From NCBI GenBank assembly GCA_025526995.1, contig JAHLKG010000001.1:1178001-1242000 (forward strand): a stretch of 64,000 bases of DNA, in the 5' to 3' direction. A program made the translations under genes and the position numbers. Under the pieces are notes generated by a model. The model saw nothing but the letters and a program-made list of their open reading frames with translations, was not told the origin of the DNA and did no database searches. The stretch's first letter is position 1; the number at the start of each line of letters is the position of its first letter. The stretch comes from Powellomyces hirtus (Eukaryota > Chytridiomycota > Chytridiomycetes > Spizellomycetales > Powellomycetaceae). Positions 33,401 through 42,999 of the stretch are shown here, piece by piece.

Positions 33401-35332
33401 ATTCGGGGCAGCCGGCCCCTCCGACGTGGCTTGGAGCGGGGTAGAACGCGTGACCGCCATACCGGTAGCGTCTGTCGACAGGTTGAGTGCTTGAATCGAT
33501 GTATCGGACGCGTGTGTCGGTACATTGGACGCGTTTGTCCATTTTGTCAATTCGGTAGATGTATTTTTCGACGCGTGTGTCGGTACATTGGACGCATGTG
33601 TCCTCGAGCGAGTTTGAGTAGCGAAAGCCATCGGAGTTGGCGAGATGTGATACATTCCTCGAACGTGAGGTATGGTGATGTCATTCGTAGTGCCATTGCA
33701 GTCTTGAATGACGGCGCTCTCATCTTCAAAGGTGACTCTCTTTCCATCTTTGGCAAGAGCGGAGACCGAGATGAGAGTTTTGGCGAGTTTCGGAACGTAG
33801 AGAACATCAGTGAGAGGTACATCTCCATCTGGAAGCTTCAAGATAGCGTTCCCTTTCGCTTCGGCATCGAGAAAGGCGTTGTTTCCAAATCTGACGCGCG
33901 TTGAGTGCTCTTCGTAGGATTCGAGAATGGAAATGTCATTCGTCATGTGCTGTGAGCAGCCCGAATCCAGGTAAGCCAATGTAGTGGCGTGATGTGCTTC
34001 TGCAATGTTGGCATTAGCAGCGGGTTTTAAGGCTTCGACTGCCTTGGCTTTGAGGGGACAATTGAATGGGGTATGTTCATTCGAATTGCATAACCAACAG
34101 GGGAAGTTCTGTCTCTTCTTCGTGTCTGTGGTCTTCTTCGCGTCGGTCTTCTTGTGACTTGAGCCGTCTTTCTTTGAAGGTTGGGCTTCGAGCGCAATGT
34201 TTTCGCTCTTCTTGGCGAAACGGTTGTTTTGGTTACTCTTGTTACTTCCGTTATCCAGACGCTTGGCAGCTGCCATGAGGCCATGGAGATCCTTGAAACT
34301 TTGAGTTCTGACGAGCTCTGCATGATGTTCATTCATTCCGCGAAGGTAGAACCACTTGTAGATTTCGAACGGCACCTTCAAGGGGATCTGACTTGTGATC
34401 TTCGTGAATGAGGTATTGTACTGCGAGATGGAATGACTTCCTTGTCGGAGTCTCTCAAGTTGAGTGAGCAAAGTTTCTTCGTGATCGCTTGGTTGGTAAC
34501 GCGAGAGGAAAGGAGGCTTGAAGGATTCCCAGTCTGTGATGGGCTCCACCATCCCTTGTTCGGCATCTTTCTGATGATTACGATACCATTGTTTTGCTTC
34601 GCCAGAGAGCTTCGTGAAGATGAATGAGAGTTGTTCTTCTTCAGATACAGGTTTTAGGCGAAAGACTAGAGTAAGTTGATCGATGAAGTCGGCGAGTTTT
34701 GAGAGATTTCCCGTCCCGTCGAATGTAGATACTGCATCGATCGCAGATTTGAAGTATGCAAATGATGTACGTTGTGCGTCACGGTCATCGCTCTTTCTGC
34801 TGCTCGTAGTTGTTGTGCTTTCCGTTGGGGAAGATGGACGAAAGTGAGGGGCAACTGGGGCTTCAACTTCGCCGTGAGTAATGTGTTGATGTAGGAAAGG
34901 GTACTCAAGGCCCGCTTTTGGGCTTCTCATCGGTGAAACGGCCATAGGATGACCACCGATATGAGGCTTTTCGTACTTCTCGGGTTGTTGATGGGAAGTT
35001 GATGTAGCGAGAGGGTTTGAACTAGTCAATAAAGTCCTCTCCAACCTGTCCATCCGATGGTCGAGCTTTTCGTCGATTTCCATCTTGAACCTCTGCAGAA
35101 TTTGCATGACGATGTCAGTCGGTACTTCGGACGGTACTATCGCCGAGTCTGCATGAATTTCTCCATGATTCATCTCATCCACATCGGCATCTGCGTTGTG
35201 AGAATCATGGTAGATCGAGGCATCAATATTAACGTCTTTTTCAGCGTCAGGACCCCGTTGGGCTTCTCGTGTGGCTTGACGGGCTTGTTGGCGGGTCTGC
35301 ACTCCTAGAATGGGAGATCTTGCAGTAGGCAT
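30458..35332 (-). CDS. Family B copia gag-pol polyprotein with chromodomain (B2)
   Basis: Intact 1,624-residue frame from MPTARSP with the same domain order as B1: gag, CCHC knuckle, protease LDSGCS, low-complexity spacer, integrase, chromodomain-like segment (YEVEEILDSRD...CKWLGFEDEDNTWEP, about 32135-32286), RT (LYGLKQAPREW, YVDDLLIF) and RNase H. The second integrase motif is the consensus HSDRGGEF. The first catalytic Asp is Asn (HFNLNGTH, where B1 has HFDLNGPH), and a nearby IDDYS is INDYS. Integration by its own enzyme is therefore doubtful although no stop is present. Confidence 0.93.
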   Translation of the reverse strand: MPTARSPILGVQTRQQARQATREAQRGPDAEKDVNIDASIYHDSHNADADVDEMNHGEIHADSAIVPSEVPTDIVMQILQRFKMEIDEKLDHRMDRLERTLLTSSNPLATSTSHQQPEKYEKPHIGGHPMAVSPMRSPKAGLEYPFLHQHITHGEVEAPVAPHFRPSSPTESTTTTSSRKSDDRDAQRTSFAYFKSAIDAVSTFDGTGNLSKLADFIDQLTLVFRLKPVSEEEQLSFIFTKLSGEAKQWYRNHQKDAEQGMVEPITDWESFKPPFLSRYQPSDHEETLLTQLERLRQGSHSISQYNTSFTKITSQIPLKVPFEIYKWFYLRGMNEHHAELVRTQSFKDLHGLMAAAKRLDNGSNKSNQNNRFAKKSENIALEAQPSKKDGSSHKKTDAKKTTDTKKRQNFPCWLCNSNEHTPFNCPLKAKAVEALKPAANANIAEAHHATTLAYLDSGCSQHMTNDISILESYEEHSTRVRFGNNAFLDAEAKGNAILKLPDGDVPLTDVLYVPKLAKTLISVSALAKDGKRVTFEDESAVIQDCNGTTNDITIPHVRGMYHISPTPMAFATQTRSRTHASNVPTHASKNTSTELTKWTNASNVPTHASDTSIQALNLSTDATGMAVTRSTPLQATSEGPAAPNGGPAGPILSSEGAGRPNLGLASPPLESESCGCCGGGPAAPKASDDAEDGAPSGAPSADGAAAAAAASAASSGACSGPSFPVNEGTLWHHRLGHPGTHIMKQLKLPMTNEVCKGCEFGKHKRSPFNGTMTRSKTPLDRLHFNLNGTHIPAVGDEKYALVVINDYSRFTWIFFLKTKSESTAKLIEFINFIEKQTNERVRRLHSDRGGEFVNHDLKEFILKKGILHELTAADSPQSNSVAERFNLTLFDTIRSLEHSYGIPKQLWTELAATSVYLRNRLPHKSNNNISPYERLNGEEPSLSHLCVIWADAFVHLVKRKQVSKLAPRATRLKLIGYEFDGAYRCWDDNRQEIVISRDVTFDENSALELAKDYIPPEELYEVEEILDSRDGPEGPEFLCKWLGFEDEDNTWEPLENVNHLTVFADYINEKTASALLAASTEEPQTYKQALSSDDAPKWTEAINAELKSLHINETWEVINPKSLPHNQRPIRTKWVFKIKRDLNGQPQRYKARLVVKGFEQRYGIDYNETYAPVAKIATQRVLLALAASLGLKCHQMDVVTAFLNGIVTETILIYAPEGSGFPPGTILRLRKALYGLKQAPREWYSLLHKELTSLGFKRLANDNAVYIRTLPESDSSQYISVYVDDLLIFTKTESEILSIKTSLHNEFNMADLGEVNHYLGMRVRRDYSRHVIYLDQESYVNDILERFGMQDCKPVNTPMDQTKLEPYKVENTKTSPNPQEGEYREIVGSLMYLMICTRPDIAVAVSMLSCFASNPSPQHLQAAKRVLRYLRGTSDYSLCIGGNNVTLHGYSDADWGNNIIDRRSITGYLFYIGNAGPVTWASKRQPTVALSSTEAEYMALSFATQETIWLRSLLQELQIPEYLDESARPTTIYEDNQSCISLAMNPVHHARTKHIDIRHHFIRDHIDKEIHLEYLPTAEMVANSLTKPLPAPAFKYHHESMCIKHYDNTITPMTKASMTELPNE
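33233..33419. repeat. GC-rich palindromes in the protease-integrase spacer of B2
   Basis: Same hairpin-forming block as in B1: a 28-bp perfect palindrome at 33233-33260 and the longer near-palindrome at about 33321-33379. The coding frame is kept. Confidence 0.75.
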
Positions 35333-35446
35333 CTTGACGGTGTGCTCGGTACTTTCTTGGCACTTGAATTTGACGGAAGACTTGTAGTTTACAGGTTTTA
35401 CGAAGGGAGAATGATTCGAATTCGACCGGTCTCAGGGCTCATAACC

Positions 35447-35812
35447 TTTTGGAGATATCGGCGTTTCCAGTACTTTATCGGAAATGCAGAGGATTGGCTG
35501 AATTCGATGTGGCCTCCAGTATACTTCGTAGAGGGGAGTTACAGAGCTCTTCTGTGATGCAGTTGACGATGTAGCGTTGTCAGATGCACGGAGATGTAAT
35601 GTATGTGAATGTATTTCTTGTCTTAAAGTCTTATCGGTAATGTCTCGCTTCGAGCGTTCTAATCTACTTTTTCTCCAATCACGTGATCACCCGTGATCCA
35701 ATTCAGCTCTTAGCGTTACCGGTATGGTGGTCACGCGTTCTAGTCGGAGAATCCAAGTAAGGATCTAATGTAAGGACCAAACGTTGAGTGCGCAAGTCTC
35801 AACATTCCAATA
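35447..35812 (-). repeat. 5' LTR of B2
   Basis: 366 bp, with the primer-binding site GGTTATGAGCCCTGA next to it (35432-35446). U5 tip CTCCAAAA, as in the 5' LTR of B1. Confidence 0.88.
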
Positions 35813-36321
35813 CATAACCTGTTGAGACGTCTTGACATCTACAAACAGGAACTCAGCATACCAGATAGGTTGCTAGGTTGTTGTCAAGACTTGCAGAGGG
35901 TCTGAAGGTGCTTCCCAAGGTAGGGAAGGTCGCCTGTAGTGTTTGGCAGAGTGTACTAGACAAGTAGAGTGTGTTGGACTGTTATTATATTGGTTGGGGA
36001 TGCCCAAAGGGCGTCCTTTTTTATAACAATTTGGATCATAGTACATGTGTAGTGACAATCTAACTGTGCCCTAGCTTGGCCAAGACGGCCCTGGCCTGGC
36101 CTAGTATTGTTCCCAATCACAGGGTGTCTTTTTGCCTTTTCTTGGCGCTTCTATCAGCGCTCCAGACGTGTTCTAGGCCTTCCCAGGCCCTCTCCAGCTA
36201 TTCTGGATCGTTCTAGACCATTCTGGACCATTCCAGACCATTCTAGACACAAGTGGATGTCCTCCCACATGTCCCGTGTGCTCTAAGTCCTCCCAGAGGC
36301 GCCCACAGGTAGATTCCAACA
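35813..36321 (-). repeat. Inverted family A LTR (subtype I) with primer-site remnant (A7)
   Basis: The minus strand reads an A LTR, TGTTGGAATC (from 36321) to CAACA (35820), followed by GGTTATG (35813-35819), the first seven bases of the primer-binding site. It is the 5' LTR of a minus-strand A element whose internal region is lost at the B2 junction. Its other side lies in family C gag. Confidence 0.87.
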
Positions 36322-36819
36322 GGACTCCAGAGACACAATGAGTGACTCAAAGCTCTCTGGCAGGCTGTAGAGCAGTGTGGTGATGATGTCCTCATTGTCC
36401 ACCTTTGCCTCAATGGCCTCCAGCTGTTGAGCCATCATCTTGACCTTGTTGATGTGTTCCAGCATCCCATCTCCATCCTCCATCACCACTGTTAGAAACT
36501 TGCATCTCAGATAGAGCTTGTTTGCAATCCCCTTCCCCTCATGCACCTCATTCAGCTTCCTCCAGACCTCAGCAGCAGTTGGAGCGTTCTACACATGCAT
36601 GAGTTGCGTGTCTCCCAACAACACCACCAAGGCAGCCATAGCCTTCTCCTCCTTCCTGCAAGCATCCTGGTCGCAGGTGTCCAGAGGGAGTGTCCGTTGG
36701 AGGGCACTCCACAAGCTCTTGGCTTTTAGCATGGCCTGCATCTTGAACTTCCAGAGGTGGAAGTTTTTGCCAGTGGACTTGTCAATGGTGAGGCAGCCGG
36801 CGTCAGGTTCAGAGGACAT
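36322..36819 (-). pseudogene. Copia gag fragment (family C)
   Basis: Starts MSSEPDAGCLTIDKSTGKNF at 36819. It resembles family A gag (NFHLWKFKMQAML here, NFHLWKLKMKMLL in A; HINKVKMMAQQLEAIEA here, HINKIKRMTQELAAIGA in A). One TAG stop near 36591 (MHV then NAPTAAEVW) interrupts it, and the A7 LTR cuts it at VSLES. Diverged sister of family A. Confidence 0.78.
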
Positions 36820-36882
36820 GATGAGTTCGTTGAAGGAGGTGGGAGGTTGGGAAAGAGAGGAATAACAGGAAAGGGAATGGGT

Positions 36883-37259
36883 TGTTGGAGTTGATGTTGA
36901 TTTTCTTGATTGATCAAGATTGATTAAGATCTTGGTTGCTGGCCTTTTATAGAAGACTATCTGTACACCGCCAAGGATGCCAAGTCCCTTGGTATGGCTG
37001 TGCCTGGTCTTGGCAGACCCTGGCTGAGCAGTGTCAAGCCATGCTGCATTCTCTGTGGGCGCTTTGAGACTGCTCTGAGCATTGCCAAGATCCTTGGCAG
37101 AGGCTCAGCTCAACCAACACAGCCTCAGGATGTAGCCTGCCACAACTGGGTCAGCTTTGGCTCTATCTAACTCAAACAAAGCGCGTTGGCTCCCGCACAA
37201 CCCGGGCTATTCAACACCACCCACAGTCTGGGGATCGTGCGCCTACAGGCAGAGATACA
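36883..37259 (-). repeat. Probable 5' LTR of family C
   Basis: The minus strand runs TGTATCTCTGCCTGTAGGCGC (similar to the A LTR start) to CTCCAACA, with a TATA box (TATAAAAGG on the minus strand) at 36943-36951 and gag starting about 60 bp beyond. The ends are approximate and no initiator-tRNA primer site was found. Confidence 0.45.
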
Positions 37260-38188
37260 GACTCTGACACCTTGCAAATACCTTTTAAGTTGAGATAGTA
37301 AGTTTTCTCTCTGTACAATTGAGAACACTGAAGGAGAGGCTGCTTGAAAGTTAACCAGTTGGTAATGGGAGGAAATTTTCCTTCATCAGCCATCTTGCAG
37401 TAATTCTGGTACCAATGCTTTGCATTGCCAGTGAGCTTGCCAGATATAAACAAAAGTTGTTCATCTCCAGGTACCAATTTGATACAAAAGACCACATTGA
37501 CCTGATCAACAAAGTTGACGAGTTTTGTGATGTTTTCTGTTCTGCTGTACTTTGTGACATTATTCATCACTGATTTCAAGAATTTGAATGAGTGGTGCTG
37601 AGCTTCTCAGTTGTCACTTCAACTCCTTGTGGTTGTGATGCTCTTTGTTGGAGAATTCGGACAACAGTGAAGAGCAATGGCGGCTTTAACTTTGCAGTGA
37701 GTAACGCGATTTTGAACAAAGGGATAATGTGACTCTAGGCTTGCTTTTGGACTGTTCATTGGTGAAATGGGTGAATCTTGCATTGTACACGTTGAGCTGT
37801 TGTGATTGCTGATGTGAGTGTATCTAGTTTTGATCTTTTCATGTTGCAGATGAGAAGATGATGTAACAAGAAGATTTGACTTTGTCAAGAGATTCTTCTC
37901 CAGCTTCTCCGTCTGATGATCGATCTTTTGGTCCTTTCCATTTGAAACCTTTGCAAGATGTGCAAGACTATATCAGTCTGCAGCCCAGAGAATTCTGTTG
38001 CCAGTTGGGTGTGCATTTCTCCAAAATACATTTCATCTGCACCAGCATTTTCATTGTGATGATCATGGTAGATTGAGGCTTCAATGTTAATGTCTCTTTC
38101 AAGGTCAAAACTCCGTTCAGCTTCTGTGGCTTGATGAGCTTGTTGGTGGGTTTACACTCCGCAAAATGGGAGATCTTGGAGTTGGCAT
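37260..38188 (-). pseudogene. Degenerate family B-like gag (B')
   Basis: The minus strand begins MPTPRSPIL, as in B gag, and retains NITKLVNFVDQVNVVFCIKL and NAKHWYQNYCK, matching NLSKLADFIDQLTLVFRLK and EAKQWYRNHQK of B. Stops and frameshifts are present, and the gene is cut at 37260 by the C LTR. It is clearly older than B1-B3. Confidence 0.75.
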
Positions 38189-38303
38189 CTTAATGGTGTG
38201 TTTGGTACTTTTTTGGCACTTGAATTTGATGGAAAACTGGTAGTTCCAGATTTTACAAAGGGAAAATGTTTCAGTTTGACCAGTGTTCTCAAGGCTCAGA
38301 AGC

Positions 38304-38924
38304 TATAGGAAATATTATTGTTTTCAGCACGTTATCGGAAATGCAAAAGGTTGGCCAAGATTCGAACACTCAGCTTGTATTGCCATTGTAGAGAGTTACA
38401 GAGCTCTTCTGTGATGCAGATGATGATATAACATTGTCAAATGCACGGAGATTTATGTATGTGAATTTATATATATGTCTTAAGTCTTAACAAGAAGGTC
38501 TTGCTTGTGCAGTGAAACTATCTACTTTTTCTTCAATCATGTGATCACAAGTGATTCAGTTCAGCTCGTTGGGTTACCTGTATTGTAATGGGGTGTGGCT
38601 AACCAGCCTAAGCCTAGAAATGCATCTGGGAAAGCCTCGTGTGAGATGTAGACTAATGTAAGTACCTTCAAGGGTACTATGCCTTAGAGATGGCCACGTA
38701 TGGTCATCATGTGACTGCGACTGCTTCACGGTCAAGAAAAAAAGATACATACTCCAATAAGGGCGTATTCAAAAGTTAAACCACTTACAGTTAGAATGAA
38801 ATATAGAGATATCCCAAATAGAAGACTAGACTCTGGCAACGGACTTAACATTATAACAGGTATGTCAGTCACGTGTTCCAAGCAGGGATTTCAAGTTAGG
38901 CTCTAATGTAGGGACCCACATTGA
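38304..38924 (-). repeat. 5' LTR of B', left part, with internal insertion
   Basis: Degenerate B LTR running from TATAGGAAATATT to ...GGGACCCACATTGA, where element E is inserted. A 280-bp segment at 38579-38858 is extra relative to B LTRs. The remaining LTR end lies at 49378-49402. Confidence 0.75.
38579..38858. repeat. 280-bp insertion in the B' LTR
   Basis: It starts TGTATTG and ends TATAACA and splits the LTR exactly where B LTRs read GTTACC-GGTATG. TG...CA ends suggest a solo LTR of an unidentified family, but no target duplication is seen. No coding sequence. Confidence 0.4.
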
Positions 38925-39185
38925 TGTTGGTCTGAAAGTATCTGGGTAGATAGTTGAGGAAGCTTTCAGGGTAGTTGACTGGGCAAAACAACGAACTAAC
39001 TTAATCCCGCTCTACTGGAGAAAAAGAGAAAAGTCCCATTGATATATTAAGTATGGAAGGAAAACTACTTATATCGGAGTTAATCACGTGGTTTGCACGT
39101 GATCGTGTGACTCATCATAGTGGCGTAGCATACGCCCTGCGATGGCGCAGTTGTGACTCGATGACAGAGTCTGTACACGTTAACA
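38925..39185 (-). repeat. 3' LTR of E
   Basis: 261 bp. Next to it at 39186-39196 the minus strand reads GAGTGGGGG, the polypurine tract. It contains two CACGTG boxes (39085-39090 and 39096-39101). Confidence 0.88.
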
Positions 39186-39220
39186 CCCCCACTCAGACCT
39201 GGCAGTCTGTCAGTGAGAGA

Positions 39221-40167
39221 GTCGCCGTGAGTAATGTGTTGATGTAGAAAAGGGTACTCAAGGCCCGCTTTTGGGCTTCTCATCGGTGAAATGGCCATAG
39301 GATGACCACCGATATGAGGCTTTTTGTACTTCTCGGGTTGTTGATGGGAAGTTGATGTAGCAAGAGGGTTTGAACTAGTCAATAAAGTCCTCTCCAACCT
39401 GTCCATCCGATGGTCGAGCTTTTCGTCGATTTCCATCTTGAACCTCTGCAGAATTTCCATGACAATGTCAGTCGGTACTTCGGACGGTACTATTGCCGAG
39501 TCTGCATGAATTTCTCCATGATTCATCTCATCCACATCGGCATCTGCATTGTGGGAATCATGGTAGATCGAGGCATCGATATTAACGTCTTTTTCAGCGT
39601 CAGGACCCCGTTGGGCTTCTTGTGTGGCTTGACGGGCTTGTTGGCGGGTCTGCACTCCTTGAATGGGAGATCTTGCAGTCGGCATCTTGACGGTGTGCTC
39701 GGTACTTTCTTGGCACTTGAATTTCGACGGAAGACTTGTAGTTTACAGTTTTTACGAAGGGAGAATGATTCGAATTCGACCGGTCTCAGGGCTCATAACC
39801 TATTGGAGATATTGGCACTTCCAGTACTTTATCGGAATTGCAGAGGATTGGCCGAATTCGATGTGGCCTCCAGTATACTTTGTAGAGGGGAGTTACAGAG
39901 CTCTTCTGTGATGCAGTTGACGATGTAGTGATGTCAGATGCACGGAGATGTAATGTATGTGAATGTATTTTCTTGTCTTAAAGTCTTATAGGTAATGTCT
40001 CGCTTTGAGCGTTCTAATCTACCTTTTCTTCAATCACGTGATCCCACGTGATCCAATTCAGCTCTTAGCGTTACCGGTATGGTGGTCACGCGTTCTAGTT
40101 GGAGAATCCAAGTAAGAATCTAATGTAAGGACCAAACGTTGAGTACGCAAGTCCCAACATTCCAATA
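39221..40167 (-). mobile_element. Truncated B4 element (5' LTR and part of gag)
   Basis: 5' LTR at 39801-40167 and primer-binding site at 39786-39800. Gag from MPTARSPIQG (39685) keeps about 155 codons and ends abruptly near 39221 against sequence next to the E 3' LTR. The junction removed most of B4 together with the RT-RNase H part of E. The open frame running on to 39080 is a fusion artefact. Confidence 0.85.
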
Positions 40168-42519
40168 GTTACGTGGACGCTTGGTGAGCTCCCATGTACC
40201 GTTGTCGACCAGGGATTGGTACTCAATGCGTGCAGCCTTGAGAAATTCCTCCTTCTGAGGGGTTTTCATCGCTTGCTTCCATGTCATGGCGTCTTCGTTG
40301 ATAGTTGCTTGAGTCCGCGCGCGAGCGGCGTATGCGGCGATGGGGTCATTCCGTCGTATGCCGACATCGTACGCGGCTACTCAATTCTCCCAGTCATCCA
40401 ATGCTGTAGTATCGAGTAGTGAAAGTCGGGACTCCCAAGTAGGTTTGTGATATCCCTCCCACTTAACCAAGTACTCTTTTGTGTGCACCTTACTGCGGCG
40501 CTCGTCGATAATCGCCCCCACGGTGTATTCGACATCATCCTCCTGACTCTCCTCATCTAGAAGGTCAAGATGTGCTGGATCCTGCTGATATTTGGGTTCG
40601 AGTCCCAAGTCTTCTTTGAAGATCACATCTTGTGACACTTCGACCTTGTCAGTAACAGGGTCCCATACCAGATACACCTTGGTACCTGTGGGTTGAGCAT
40701 AGCCTACCAAGTAAGCCTTCTTTGCTCAATTCCCCATCTTATCTCGTCCTTTGCTTGTTAGAACGGAATACGCCACGCAACCAATACGCCGGAGATGGGC
40801 AATATCAGGACGTCAGCCATATAAGATTTCATGCGTCGTCTTCTTGTTGATGCGGTTGTACGTAAGGGAATAGATGTAACCAGCTGCTACCAGTAGAGCA
40901 GGCCAGAACCTTTGGGGTAGTTTTGTGTCCGCGAAGGTGGCGCGGACCCTGTCCAGCACTGTGCAATGCCATCGTTCGGCAATCCCGTTTTGCTGACTCG
41001 AATAGGCCGCGGACTTTTGATGAGTGATGCCATTTTTCAATAGGTACTCTAGAACCTCGCCAAAGTATTCGGTGCCTTGATCCGTACGTAGAATCTTGAT
41101 TTGTCGGTCAGTCTGTTTCTCAATCCAAGCCTTGTAGATGAGAAACTTTTCAAGTATGACTGCTGAATCCTTTGAAGGAATAGGGAAAACAGTCACGTAT
41201 CTGGATGTGTGTTCAATGAACTCCAGCGAATAGCGTGATCCTTTGTAACCAGGTATACGAAATGGTCCCTGTAGGTCTGAATGAATCAGCTCACAGATCT
41301 CCCTGGTTTCAACATTACCAAGGGAGAATGGAAGACGAGCGGCTTTTCCTAGTACGCAGACTTCACAATGTTTGAAGTCACTTAGGTCCCCCACTACGGA
41401 CCAACCGTCCGTAACCGATGCCATCTTCTCCAGGAGGTGTTTGCCAACGTGTCCAAGACGAGCATGAGCGAGTGTAGGAGAGACTTCGACAGTGCATACT
41501 TCTGAATCTGACCACAGACTTTCAGACAGTAGTGTACCTTGCAGGTAATATGCGTTGTTGCGGCGTACGCCTTTGGCGATATCTTTGCCGTCTCACATGA
41601 AAATGACGTCTCCATTCGATTTGAAGAGCACATCAACGCCTTGATCGTTACATTTCGCTACCAATACAAGATCTTGTTGTAATCCTGGCACATGCAGGAC
41701 TCCGCCCAACTCGAGCGGATTCGGATAGTCGTTAACTTCTACTCGTACCATACCTCAAACTGTAGAGGGTAGTGATGTTTTGTCAGCATGCATAACAGCT
41801 CTGACATCACTGTACACGGTTGAGTGATCCAAGGTCTCTTTGTGAGGTGTCATGTGGTCCGTAGCGCCAGAGTCGATGAGGGCTTCATACGGTTGTTCTT
41901 GGCAGACCCAGACATGTAATGCTTCCACAGCATTTGTGCTAACAGCACTATCAGACGACTGCTTCATCTTGTTCTTCTCCATCTCGGATCGGAACTTCTT
42001 TAACACTTGACACTCCTGTGTCCGGTGTTTAGGGTCTCCACAGGCCCAACAACCCGACTTGTGTGGTTGGCCTTTGTTTGATGGAGTGGATTCCTTGTCC
42101 TTCTTGCCGGTTGTTGACTTCTCCCCGTGGGTCTTGCTACCCTTTGGTTTCTTAGAGGCGTCAGTGTATGCGGCACCTGGTCGCCTATCCGTTGTGGTCC
42201 CGCTAGGTTTCTTAGCCATGTTGGCGGCGATCCTGGATGTAGCAGCCTGTAAACTGCTCAAATCAGTTATGTTTTCTTCATTAGCCTGAACCAAGGCCGC
42301 AAGGTCTGGTGTTAGCGTGTTGATGAAGTAATCCTGAAGGACGTAATCCGGTGTTTTCGGCAGAGAAAATGCCAGCATGTTGAATTGAGTGATGTACTCA
42401 TCCATGCGGCCTTTGGGACGCAATTCCCGTAATTTCTGCAGCGAATCTCTTGTGTGGTTTCGTGGCGCAAAACGCGCCAGAAGGGCGGACCTAAGACCGG
42501 TGTTGTTTCTACCTGAATC
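40168..42519 (-). pseudogene. Element E gag-pol, 3' portion with chromodomain (defective)
   Basis: Continues E gag past the B3 insertion. In order: gag core (ELRPKGRMDEYITQFNML), CCHC knuckle (CWACGDPKHRTQEC), protease (LIDSGATDHM), HHCC finger (LAHARLGHVGKHLLEKM), integrase core (HSDLQGP, RTDQGTEYF, NGIAERWH), chromodomain-like segment (VEYTVGAIIDERR...KEYLVKWEGYHKPTWE, about 40405-40530) and the first residues of RT (NGTWELTKRP), where B4 cuts in. Five in-frame stops (41755-41757, 41593-41595, 40813-40815, 40726-40728, 40381-40383) are all TGA at positions where Arg is plausible. Confidence 0.88.
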
Positions 42520-42885
42520 TATTGGAATGTTGAGACTTGCGTACTCAACGTTTGGCCCTTACATTAGATCCTTACTTGGATTCTCCGACTAGAACGCGTG
42601 ACCACCATACCGGTAACGCTAAGAGCTGAATTGGATCACATGTGATCACGTGATTGGAGAAAAGGCAGATTAGAACGCTTGAAGCGAAACATTACCGATA
42701 AGACTTTAAGACATAAAATACATTCACATACATCACATCTCCGTGCATCTGACGACGCTACATCGTCATCTGCATCACAGAAGAGCTCTGTAACTCCCCT
42801 CTACGAAGTATACTGGAGGCCACATCGAATTCAGCCAATCCTCTGCATTTCCGATAAAGTACTGGAAACGCCGATATCTCCAAAA
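42520..42885 (+). repeat. 5' LTR of B3
   Basis: 366 bp, TATTGGAATG to CTCCAAAA, followed by the initiator-tRNA primer site. Confidence 0.9.
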
Positions 42886-42999
42886 GGTTATGAGCCCTGA
42901 GACCGGTCGAATTCGAATCATTCTCCCTTCGTAAAACCTGTAAACTACAAGTCTTCCGTCAAATTCAAGTGCCAAGAAAGTACCGAGCACACCGTCAAG

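Larger units (their letters stand above)
30051..35812 (-). mobile_element. Full-length copia element B2 (minus strand)
   Basis: LTRs at 30051-30418 and 35447-35812, primer-binding site at 35432-35446 and one uninterrupted polyprotein frame. The flanks do not match: TAGGG on the left (C integrase) and CATAA on the right (the primer-site remnant of an inverted A element). No target duplication is therefore visible and a rearrangement at one end is likely. Confidence 0.92.

Noticed and set aside
39080..39685. A 201-residue protein starting MPTARSPIQG
   Set aside because: It is truncated B4 gag running across a deletion junction into non-coding sequence near the E 3' LTR.
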